A stretch of 64,000 nt of DNA. Origin: an uncultured Pelagibacteraceae bacterium (GTDB lineage: Bacteria; Pseudomonadota; Alphaproteobacteria; Pelagibacterales; Pelagibacteraceae). Positions 9,324 through 16,998 of the stretch are shown here, piece by piece. The notes under the pieces are model-generated. The model was not told the DNA's origin. It worked only from the letters and a program-made list of their open reading frames with translations, and ran no database searches. The stretch is taken from positions 1 through 64,000 of the forward strand of contig CACBCE010000004.1 in assembly GCA_902537665.1 (NCBI GenBank), in the 5' to 3' direction. The translations under genes and the position numbers were made by a program. Position 1 is the stretch's first letter. The number at the start of each line of letters is the position of its first letter.

Positions 9324-9340
9324 CACAACTTTAAGTTGTG
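9324..9340. promoter_or_regulatory. 17-bp palindrome in divergent promoter region
   Basis: A near-perfect inverted repeat, CACAACTT-T-AAGTTGTG (8-bp arms, 1-nt centre), lies midway between the start of the binding-protein gene (9237, minus) and of the transaminase gene (9414, plus). Size and symmetry fit a dimeric repressor or activator site controlling both divergent units. Which regulator binds is unknown. Confidence 0.5.
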
Positions 9341-9413
9341 ACAATTATTTTGGTGGTTTATTGGCCCTAATTAGTCTAAGGATTCATTAATAAACCTTTT
9401 ATAAATTTTTAAA

Positions 9414-10760
9414 ATGAGCTCAGAAAAAAGAACATCTGTACCAAATTCTTTAAATGAACATTGGATGCCATTTACATCTAATAAAGATTTTAAAGAAAAT
9501 CCAAAACTTATAGTGGAAGCTAAAGGTGTATATTTAAAAAATCATCAAGGTAAAACTCAAATAGATGCAAGCTCAGGATTATTTTGTAATCCTTTAGGAC
9601 ATGGTAGAAAAGAAATTATTGATGCAATAACAAATCAATTACAAACTTTAGATTATTGTCAACCCTTCCAGCAAGGATTTGGTGGATCTTTTGAATTAGC
9701 GACTAGAATTTCAAAACATACACCAGGAAATTTAAATAAAATATTTTATACAATCTGTGGGTCTACTGCAGTTGAAACAGCGATCAAAATTAGTATTGCT
9801 TACCATAAAGCAAGAGGTGAAGGACAAAGATTTAGATTTGTTGGAAGAGAACGTGCATATCATGGGATGAATATTGGAGCAACATCAGTAGGCGGCATGA
9901 TTAATAATGTTAAAGCCTATGCAAGTGTTTTGATGCCAGGTGTTGTTCATATGAGACATACACATTTAGATGAACATAAATTTGTATCAGGTCAGCCTGA
10001 AACAGGCGCTGAAATTGCTAATGACTTAGAAAGGATTTGTACTAATTTTGGTTCAGAAAATATTGCAGCTTGTATTGTTGAACCAATCGCTGGGTCAACA
10101 GGAACTTTAGTTCCACCAGTTGGATATTTACAAAGATTAAGAGAACTTTGTGACAAACATAAAATACTTTTGATTTTTGATGAAGTTATTACTGGATGGG
10201 GAAGAACTGGTTCAGCTTTTGGAGCTCAAGAGTTTGGTGTAACACCTGATATAATGACTATGGCAAAAGCAACAACTAATGGAATAGTTCCATTTGGTGT
10301 GGTTGCTTGTAAAGAAGAAATTTATGATGCAGTTATGGATAATTCTCCCAAAGGTGCGATAGAATTATTTCATGGTTACACGTATTCAGGAATACCAGTT
10401 TCTGTTGCAGCAGCACTAGCTGTTCAAGATATTTTTGAAAAAGAGGATATTTTCAATAGAGCAAAAGAGCTTGCTCCTTACTTCCAAGAAGGACTATTCT
10501 CTCTGAAAGATATTGATGTAGTGGATAACATTAGAGGCTATGGAATGATGGGCGGTATAGATATTAAAACTGATGGTAGACCTGGTAAAGCAGGCTTAGC
10601 TACTTTTAAACATTGTTATGATGCTGGAGTAAATTTCAAAGCTACAGGTGATTGTTTAATTATAGCACCGATGTTTATTTGTGAAAAAAAACATATTGAT
10701 GAAATTATCGAAAAATTAAGAACTGGAATTACTAATTACGCAAAAAGTAAAAAGAATTAA
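9414..10760 (+). CDS. Omega-amino acid:pyruvate aminotransferase (class III)
   Basis: The enzyme transfers the amino group of an omega-amino acid (beta-alanine, taurine or a similar amine) to pyruvate, giving alanine and an aldehyde. The 448 residues carry the class III pattern: EHWMPFT at the N-terminus, GSTAVETAIK, FDEVITGWGRTG with Asp256 for the PLP ring nitrogen, and AKATTNG with Lys285 as the PLP lysine. The closest family by motif is omega-amino-acid:pyruvate aminotransferase. Alanine dehydrogenase follows 9 bases downstream, which would regenerate pyruvate. The divergent sulfonate-type transporter suggests taurine as a possible donor, but no xsc gene is present in this window. Confidence 0.85.
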   Translation: MSSEKRTSVPNSLNEHWMPFTSNKDFKENPKLIVEAKGVYLKNHQGKTQIDASSGLFCNPLGHGRKEIIDAITNQLQTLDYCQPFQQGFGGSFELATRISKHTPGNLNKIFYTICGSTAVETAIKISIAYHKARGEGQRFRFVGRERAYHGMNIGATSVGGMINNVKAYASVLMPGVVHMRHTHLDEHKFVSGQPETGAEIANDLERICTNFGSENIAACIVEPIAGSTGTLVPPVGYLQRLRELCDKHKILLIFDEVITGWGRTGSAFGAQEFGVTPDIMTMAKATTNGIVPFGVVACKEEIYDAVMDNSPKGAIELFHGYTYSGIPVSVAAALAVQDIFEKEDIFNRAKELAPYFQEGLFSLKDIDVVDNIRGYGMMGGIDIKTDGRPGKAGLATFKHCYDAGVNFKATGDCLIIAPMFICEKKHIDEIIEKLRTGITNYAKSKKN

Positions 10761-10769
10761 ATTTCGTTA

Positions 10770-11888
10770 ATGAGAATTGGCGTACCTAAAGAAATTAAAC
10801 CTCAAGAAAATAGAATAGGCCTAACACCAGATAGTGTAAAAACTCTTGTCTCTGAGGGACATGAAGTATTAGTAGAGAACAATGGAGGCTTTGAAGCAGG
10901 TTTCGACAATGATCAGTACAAAAATGCTGGTGCTAAAATTATTGAAAAAGCCACGGATATTTTTAATGACGCTGAGATCATTGTTAAAGTTAAAGAACCT
11001 CAAAAAGTTGAGGTTGAAATGATTAAAGAAAATCAAATTGTATACACTTATTTACATCTTGCTGCTGCAAAAGAATTGACAGAGGGTTTGGTAAAATCAA
11101 AAAGTATTAATATAGCTTATGAAACAATTACTGATGATAATGGAAGACTTCCCTTACTCGCACCTATGAGCGCTGTAGCAGGACGTATGTCAGTTCAAGC
11201 AGGTGCACATTGTTTAGAAAAAAATCAAAAAGGTAGAGGAGTATTATTGAGTGGAGCTCCTGGTGGTGAACCAGCGAATGTTTTAATTTTAGGTGGAGGT
11301 GTAGTAGGAGAAAATGCTGCAACTATAGCAACAGGCATGCGTGCTAAAGTTCATATTGTAGATAAATCAGAAGCAAGACTAAAACAATTAGTTGAAATGT
11401 TTGGAGATAAAATTATTCCAGAACAAAGTGATAAGATAGATTTAAAGAAGTTAGTAGCTGAAGCAGATTTAATAGTAGGAGGAGTTTTAATCCCTGGAGC
11501 AGAGGCGCCTAAATTAGTAACTAAAGATATGTTAAAATTAATGAGAAGAGGCTCAGTTATTGTTGACGTTGCGATTGATCAAGGTGGTTGTGTAGAAACA
11601 AGTAAACCGACAACTTTTAATGATCCAACTTTTATAGTTGATAATGTTGTTCATTATTGTGTGGCTAATATGCCAGGAGGAGTTCCCAGAACCTCAACTA
11701 TTGCATTAAATAAAGCAACACTTCCTTATTTAGTCAAATTAGCTAATAAAGGTTATCAAAAAGCTCTTAGTGAGGATAAAAACTTTTTAGCAGGATTAAA
11801 TATTTATAAGGGTCATGTGACTTATAAAGCTGTTGCAGATGTATTTGGACATGAATATGTTAACCCAGGAGATGCAATCAAAAACTAA
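10770..11888 (+). CDS. ald: Alanine dehydrogenase
   Basis: Ald oxidises L-alanine to pyruvate and ammonium with NAD. The 372 residues start MRIGVPKEIKPQENRIGLTP, and the catalytic Lys75 and His96 lie at the positions known from characterised Ald proteins. The NAD site is LILGGGVVGENAA. Length matches the family (about 370). It sits between the omega-transaminase and the FAD/GcvT protein. In this order it recycles the alanine formed by the transaminase and releases nitrogen as ammonium. Confidence 0.95.
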   Translation: MRIGVPKEIKPQENRIGLTPDSVKTLVSEGHEVLVENNGGFEAGFDNDQYKNAGAKIIEKATDIFNDAEIIVKVKEPQKVEVEMIKENQIVYTYLHLAAAKELTEGLVKSKSINIAYETITDDNGRLPLLAPMSAVAGRMSVQAGAHCLEKNQKGRGVLLSGAPGGEPANVLILGGGVVGENAATIATGMRAKVHIVDKSEARLKQLVEMFGDKIIPEQSDKIDLKKLVAEADLIVGGVLIPGAEAPKLVTKDMLKLMRRGSVIVDVAIDQGGCVETSKPTTFNDPTFIVDNVVHYCVANMPGGVPRTSTIALNKATLPYLVKLANKGYQKALSEDKNFLAGLNIYKGHVTYKAVADVFGHEYVNPGDAIKN

Positions 11889-11892
11889 TTAA

Positions 11893-14337
11893 ATGGAAAA
11901 AAAACTTCCAAGTAGCACCAAAGTTGTTGTTATCGGAGGTGGAGTAGTTGGTTGTTCAGTTGCTTACCATTTAGCTAAATTTGGTTGGAAAGATACAACC
12001 CTTTTAGAAAGAGATCAGTTAACATCAGGTACGACTTGGCATGCAGCTGGATTAGTAAGTCAATTAGGTCCCTCAGCAGTAATTACCAAAATTAGAAAAT
12101 ATACTTTGGATCTTTATAAAGAACTTGAAAAGAAAGTTGATCATTCAGCAGGATTAAGATTAAACGGCGCACTTTCAATTGCTGAGAATAAAGGTAGATG
12201 GCAAGAGCTTCAAAGACAAGCAACAACTGCACAACTTTTTGATGTTGATGTTAGAATTTTAGATAAAGAACAAATTAAAAAAGATTATCCAATTGTAAAT
12301 ACTGATGAAGTTTTAGGAGGAATTTTGATGCCAGGCGACGGTGCAGCAGATCCCTCTGGAGTAACACATATGTTAGCAAAAGCAGCAAGAATGGAAGGGG
12401 CAAAGATTTTTGAAAAATCTCCCGTTGATGAGATCATAACTAAAAATGGAAAAATTTCTGGTGTAAAAGTAAATGGTCAAAAAATTGATTGTGAGTATAT
12501 AGTTTTAGCATCAGGTATGTGGTCCCGCCAAATTGGAGAAAAAGCTGGAGTAAGCATTCCTCTTTATCCAGCAGAACACTTCTATATTATCACTGAGCCG
12601 ATTGAAAATCTTTCTAAAACCTTACCAGTGATAAGAGACTTTGATAACAGAACTTATATAAAAGAAGACGCCGGAAAAATATTAGTTGGAATTTTTGAGT
12701 CTCAATCAATCCCAGCATGGGATAAAATTAATAAAGTTCCAGAAGATTTTTCCTTTGGAGAATTTCAAGAAAATTTTGAGCATTTTGAGCCTTATTTGGC
12801 TACAGCAATCAAAAGATTTCCAGTTTTAGAAACAGCAGGAATTAGAAAATTTTTTTCAGGTCCAGAGTCATTTACTCCAGATACAAATACATTGCTTGGA
12901 GAAGTACCCGAGGTAAAAAACTTCTTTGTATGCTGTGGTTTAAATAGTATTGGAATTGGAAGTGGGGGAGGTGTTGGTAAAGTTACAGCCGAATGGTTGA
13001 TTAATGGACATATTAATGAGGATATTTTCTGTTATGACATAAAAAGATTTCAAAAATTTCACTCTGACTTAGGTTTTATTAAAAAAAGAATTACAGAGTC
13101 GTTAGGAGATTTATATGGCATGCATTGGCCGTTTAAACAGCATAAAACCTCTAGAAATATAAAAACTTTACCCCATCACGATAATCTAAAAAGTTTTGGT
13201 GCGTGTTTTGGTGTTTCAGGAGGCTATGAAAGACCAATGTGGTTTGCTTTGGATGGGGAAAAAGCTGAGTATGAATATAGTTATAATTATCAGAGCTGGT
13301 ATCCTTCTGCTGAATTCGAAACAAGTAATACAATTAAAAATGTTGGTTTGTTTGACTTAACTCCTTTTTCTAAGTTTGAGATAAAATCAAATCAGGCACA
13401 CAAAGAGTTACAAAAAATTTGTACAGCTAATATCAAAAATGAATCTGGTAAATGTGTTTATACACATATGTTAAACTCAGATGGTGGAATAGAGACAGAT
13501 TTAACAGTTGTATGTGTTGATAAAAATCATTTTAGAATAATAAGTTCTGCAGCAACAAGAGAGAGAGATAAATTTCATATAAATAAACATCTTGCAAAAG
13601 ATGTTGAGTTAAAAGACGTTACTGATGATTATTGTGTATTCGGTTTGTTTGGTCCAAGGAGTAGGGATTTACTTAAAACTTTAAGTGAAGATAATTTTGA
13701 AAATGATCAATTTAGATTTGGATTTGCAAAGTTTATTTCAATTGAAGGATTTAAAATCTGGGCACAAAGATTGTCTTATGTGGGTGAATTAGGCTTCGAG
13801 CTATATGTAGATGTTAAAGACGCAAAAAAAATATACGAACTACTTATAGAAAAAGGTAAAGATTTTAATCTTTCTAATTGTGGTATGCATGCAATGGATA
13901 TTATGCGAATGGAAAGTGGATTTTTACATTGGGGGCATGATATTTCCCCTGAAGAAAACCAGTATCAAGCAGGTTTAGCTTTTACTATTAGCAATAAAAA
14001 AGATATAGATTTTATAGGCAAACAAGCTCTTGAAAAAATTAAACAAGATAAAGTTAAAACTCGATTTTCAATGTTTACTTTAAAAGAAAGTGAACCAGGA
14101 AAACCATTATTACTTCATGATGAACCAATTTATGATGGTGAAAAAATTATAGGAAGATCAACCTCAGGAAACTATTCATTTAATTTTAAAAAGAATTTAG
14201 TATTTGGATATATCAACAATGATTTATCTAATGAAGAACTTCAAAATAAAAACTTATTTATTGAGGTAGAAAAAAAGAAATATCCAATTGAAATAATCAA
14301 CAAACCTTTAAAACAAACAAATTTTAAAAATAATTAA
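11893..14337 (+). CDS. FAD-dependent dimethylglycine/sarcosine dehydrogenase-like protein
   Basis: This two-part 814-residue enzyme has an N-terminal FAD oxidoreductase (dinucleotide motif VIGGGVVGC, residues about 13-21, and TTWHAAGL, where His50 matches the covalent-flavin His of dimethylglycine and sarcosine dehydrogenases). The C-terminal half is a GcvT-like folate domain (about 430-810) that captures the formaldehyde unit. The family demethylates N-methylated amines. It starts 4 bases after the ald stop. Its place in a transaminase/ald operon points to an N-methylated amino acid or N-methyltaurine-like substrate; that is inference. Its end overlaps the convergent BASS gene by 4 bases. 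Confidence 0.85.
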   Translation: MEKKLPSSTKVVVIGGGVVGCSVAYHLAKFGWKDTTLLERDQLTSGTTWHAAGLVSQLGPSAVITKIRKYTLDLYKELEKKVDHSAGLRLNGALSIAENKGRWQELQRQATTAQLFDVDVRILDKEQIKKDYPIVNTDEVLGGILMPGDGAADPSGVTHMLAKAARMEGAKIFEKSPVDEIITKNGKISGVKVNGQKIDCEYIVLASGMWSRQIGEKAGVSIPLYPAEHFYIITEPIENLSKTLPVIRDFDNRTYIKEDAGKILVGIFESQSIPAWDKINKVPEDFSFGEFQENFEHFEPYLATAIKRFPVLETAGIRKFFSGPESFTPDTNTLLGEVPEVKNFFVCCGLNSIGIGSGGGVGKVTAEWLINGHINEDIFCYDIKRFQKFHSDLGFIKKRITESLGDLYGMHWPFKQHKTSRNIKTLPHHDNLKSFGACFGVSGGYERPMWFALDGEKAEYEYSYNYQSWYPSAEFETSNTIKNVGLFDLTPFSKFEIKSNQAHKELQKICTANIKNESGKCVYTHMLNSDGGIETDLTVVCVDKNHFRIISSAATRERDKFHINKHLAKDVELKDVTDDYCVFGLFGPRSRDLLKTLSEDNFENDQFRFGFAKFISIEGFKIWAQRLSYVGELGFELYVDVKDAKKIYELLIEKGKDFNLSNCGMHAMDIMRMESGFLHWGHDISPEENQYQAGLAFTISNKKDIDFIGKQALEKIKQDKVKTRFSMFTLKESEPGKPLLLHDEPIYDGEKIIGRSTSGNYSFNFKKNLVFGYINNDLSNEELQNKNLFIEVEKKKYPIEIINKPLKQTNFKNN

Positions 14338-15185
14338 TTTTTATTTTTTAAAAGAAAAACAAATATAAAACCAGTTATGTACATAATTAAAGCATACGCA
14401 GCTGTTGGAGTTATGTAGACTATATCTGTACCAAATATTTGTGTAGAAACAAATATCGCTAAAGTACCGTTTTGTAATCCACATTCTAAAGCAATACATT
14501 TTTGTTGTTTCATTCCTGAGGCAAAAGTTTTACCAAGGTAATAAGCCACGGTAATCATTGTTATATTTAGAATTAAAGTAATGAAACCTGCTTGCATTAG
14601 AAAATTTATAAAACTTTCTCTTTCTTCATAAAATGCAGCTATAAAAAAAATGATAAATAATACCATGTTAAGTTTTTCAAATATCTTAATTTTTGAAGTT
14701 ACAAAATTTTCAGCAAATTTTCTTATAATCATTCCCAAGATAACTGGAACCGTTACAACTAAAAACATTTTTAGTGCTATACCAGTCATTGAAACATTTT
14801 GAGAAATATTAGTAATTCCAAATAAATCAGCAGATGTAAAAATTATAAGAGGAACTGTAATAATAGAAATTAAACTAATTACAGCTGTTAAAGTAATAGA
14901 TAATGCAACATCTCCATTAGCAAATTTAGTTAATATATTTGATGTAACTCCACCAGGTGCAGCAGCAATAATCATTACTCCAATAGCAATTTCAGGCGGT
15001 GTTTTTAAAAATATAATTAATATGTAAGCAACTAATGGAAGAATTATTAATTGAGAAAAAAAACCTACAAAAAAATCTTTTGGAGTTTTTAATACTCTCG
15101 TAAAATCTTCAATTTTTAAACCTAAACCCAAACCCAACATTATTAATGCGAGTAAGATAGGTGCTATTTTTGTTACTACTTCCAT
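14334..15185 (-). CDS. Bile acid:sodium symporter (BASS) family transporter
   Basis: This 283-residue, strongly hydrophobic protein has about nine to ten membrane segments. It carries the BASS hallmark AAPGGVTSNILTKFANGDVALS, a sodium-site region, and the C-terminal ECGLQNGTLA motif. Bacterial family members carry organic anions with sodium; the substrate here is not readable. It is preceded by an SD-like GGAGT before the start. The gene is convergent with the FAD/GcvT gene and downstream of the winged-helix regulator at 15316-16293, whose product may control it. Confidence 0.85.
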   Translation of the reverse strand: MEVVTKIAPILLALIMLGLGLGLKIEDFTRVLKTPKDFFVGFFSQLIILPLVAYILIIFLKTPPEIAIGVMIIAAAPGGVTSNILTKFANGDVALSITLTAVISLISIITVPLIIFTSADLFGITNISQNVSMTGIALKMFLVVTVPVILGMIIRKFAENFVTSKIKIFEKLNMVLFIIFFIAAFYEERESFINFLMQAGFITLILNITMITVAYYLGKTFASGMKQQKCIALECGLQNGTLAIFVSTQIFGTDIVYITPTAAYALIMYITGFIFVFLLKNKN

Positions 15186-15256
15186 CGACTCCTTAAATGA
15201 AATAAATAATTTTTAATTTAATTAAATGCACTCAAAAAAAGCAACAGTTTTATTGC

Positions 15257-15272
15257 ATCGCAGCTATGCGAT
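15257..15272. promoter_or_regulatory. 16-bp inverted repeat upstream of BASS gene
   Basis: ATCGCA-GCTA-TGCGAT is a perfect 6+4+6 inverted repeat in the 130-bp space between the regulator stop and the BASS start. The GC-rich arms stand out against the AT-rich surroundings. It could be an operator for the BASS gene or a small hairpin ending the regulator transcript, since a T-rich stretch follows further downstream on the minus strand. Confidence 0.35.
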
Positions 15273-15315
15273 ATAATTAAAAAAATTGAAAAAAAAATTT
15301 TATGAAAAGATAGAT

Positions 15316-16293
15316 TTAAGATATAGTTACCAGATTAATAACTTTTCGAATGAACTTGGCCTTATATTTAAAAACTTGTGTTTGATAAGGTAAAATTTTT
15401 CTAAAATTCATCGAAGATAAAACATATTGTTTTTTTGCATTTATCTTAATTAAATCCTCTTTAACTAAATATTGGCATTTTCTAATAATTGTTGCTCTAG
15501 GGATATTTGTCATATCTGAAATTGACATTGCACTTATACCACTATTTGATCCTAGATTTTCTATAAGAACATTATTTGTTGTAAAGTAGTCTAAAGAATT
15601 TTTGTTATCACCTGTATTTAAATGTTTTGAAACATTTAAAATTTGATTCATACAAATTGTTCCCCAAATATGAAAAGTTGTTAAATCTCTCATGAACTTA
15701 TGATATCCGATGATTAAAGGTATTTGCATTCTGTAAAACCATCTCCAACACAAGCTAAATTTTTTTTTTATAATATTTTCAATCATTTTTTGATCAAGTT
15801 TTTTTGAATAAGTTTTGTCTTTATTTAAGGCTTGTGAAACTAAGTAAATATATTTTGCTGAAAATTTTATTTGATTCTCAGGTTTGATGAAGTTGTATGC
15901 TTTTCCATTAATATTTATTTTTTTTTTATTACGCGTTATAACTCCTTCTTTTTCAAGTTCTAAAACTTTTCTTCTTACAGTTTCTTTTGGTAGATCTAAT
16001 TTTTCACAAAGTTCAGTAATACTAAATTTTTCTATTTGTAGATATGATTTCGAATAATATTCTTCATAACTGTATTGAATATTCATTTGGTCATAAAATT
16101 GAAGAGTTTTTTCAACCAAAGAAATTATTATCATATATTTGTAATGATCATTAAATGATGCATAAACATTATTCATCCAGTTCCATTGGTGAGTTATCCA
16201 ATCTTTGCTTAGAGAAGAATAGTGAGACATAATAGATTCATAAACTTGATCATCACTGAGGGTTTTAGAAAAATCTATTTCTTTAATGCTCAT
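15316..16293 (-). CDS. Regulator with two winged-helix segments (putative)
   Basis: I do not recognise a named family. Two segments of the 325-residue protein look like separate winged helix-turn-helix units. One is near residue 95-125, reading ITELCEKLDLPKETVRRK with LEKEGVI. The second is near 255-290, reading SISDMTNIPRATIIRK with LVKEDLI. Both show a helix-turn-helix with an R-K recognition region and a LxxxGLI/DLI wing. Such a protein could bind two half-sites as one polypeptide. It lies divergent from a small membrane protein gene with a palindrome between them, and upstream of a BASS transporter. The target genes are unknown. Confidence 0.7.
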   Translation of the reverse strand: MSIKEIDFSKTLSDDQVYESIMSHYSSLSKDWITHQWNWMNNVYASFNDHYKYMIIISLVEKTLQFYDQMNIQYSYEEYYSKSYLQIEKFSITELCEKLDLPKETVRRKVLELEKEGVITRNKKKININGKAYNFIKPENQIKFSAKYIYLVSQALNKDKTYSKKLDQKMIENIIKKKFSLCWRWFYRMQIPLIIGYHKFMRDLTTFHIWGTICMNQILNVSKHLNTGDNKNSLDYFTTNNVLIENLGSNSGISAMSISDMTNIPRATIIRKCQYLVKEDLIKINAKKQYVLSSMNFRKILPYQTQVFKYKAKFIRKVINLVTIS

Positions 16294-16333
16294 AAATTAT
16301 TAAAGCGGCAGTAAAGACCCAAATTGGACACTT

Positions 16334-16350
16334 GTCAATTTATTATTGAC
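16334..16350. promoter_or_regulatory. Palindrome in regulator/small-protein intergenic region
   Basis: GTCAAT-TTATT-ATTGAC is a perfect 6+5+6 inverted repeat between the start of the winged-helix protein (16293, minus) and the small membrane protein (16407, plus). Its size and placement fit an autoregulatory operator for the two-headed regulator. There is no direct evidence of binding. Confidence 0.4.
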
Positions 16351-16406
16351 CCACTTTGAACTTTCAAAAAAATTGTTTTTTTTAAATATTATGGTTTAAT
16401 AAGCTT

Positions 16407-16637
16407 ATGACATCTAAAGGCTTTGCAGAGAATACTAACAATATCGAGACCCCAAATGATATTAATGTAACTGAAAAGCCTTTAAATCCCAATAAAATAA
16501 GCTCAGGCAGAGTTGACATTAATGTTTTAAAATCAAAATTAGAGGCTGAGCAAAGCAAAGAGTTAAGAAAAAATATTTTTATTTTCACATTTTGTGTTCT
16601 TCTATTAGGATCAATTGGAGTATTTCTCTCATTATAA
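16407..16637 (+). CDS. Small membrane protein with RxDINVL motif (paralogue 1)
   Basis: This 76-residue protein is not recognised as a known family. The first 55 residues are hydrophilic and contain SSGRVDINVLKSKL. The last 20 (about 55-74) form one membrane helix, so it looks like a C-tail-anchored protein. The next gene (16680-16889) encodes a protein with the same layout and motif, so the pair seems to be a duplication. A promoter-like TTGTTT-16-TTTAAT precedes it (16373-16400), leaving only a short leader before the ATG. The antisense frame here is a shadow of it. Confidence 0.65.
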   Translation: MTSKGFAENTNNIETPNDINVTEKPLNPNKISSGRVDINVLKSKLEAEQSKELRKNIFIFTFCVLLLGSIGVFLSL

Positions 16638-16679
16638 TTTTATTTGCTAATAACTCTAAAGGATGTTTTATTACGCTAA

Positions 16680-16889
16680 ATGAAAAATCTGACTAATCCT
16701 CTAAAGCAAAAACTTATTTCAAAATATACAGTCTCTGATAGTTCTCAAACTAATTCCAAAAGAACAGATATAAATGTTCTCTTAAACAGAGTGAAGTCAG
16801 ACAAAAAACAAGAGGTGATAAAAAAGTTTTATTTTTCTGCAGCTGCATCAACAGGACTAATTTTGTTTGGTTTAGTTATTTTTTCATAA
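16680..16889 (+). CDS. Small membrane protein with RxDINVL motif (paralogue 2)
   Basis: This 69-residue protein has the same plan as the preceding one: a hydrophilic basic N-terminal part with the motif KRTDINVLLNRVK, then a C-terminal membrane helix (about residues 48-68). It starts 42 bases after paralogue 1, on the same strand, so the two probably form a transcription unit. The shared core R-x-D-I-N-V-L followed by an amphipathic basic stretch suggests a common binding function. No enzyme motif or signal peptide is visible. Confidence 0.62.
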   Translation: MKNLTNPLKQKLISKYTVSDSSQTNSKRTDINVLLNRVKSDKKQEVIKKFYFSAAASTGLILFGLVIFS

Positions 16890-16998
16890 ATAATTCAAAA
16901 TCTCTCCAAAAAATCATTACTTATTAAATTTTTAAAGATATTGAGATATTAAAGTATTTTTTTAAAGATATTTTAGGGTTAAATTAACTCTAATCGAA

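Noticed and set aside
13151-13333. Open frame on the minus strand within the FAD/GcvT gene.
   Set aside because: It lies wholly inside a long conserved coding frame and shows no family motif.
16382-16588. Open frame on the minus strand opposite the first small membrane protein.
   Set aside because: The plus-strand frame has a paralogue directly downstream with the same motif and layout, so the minus frame is a shadow.
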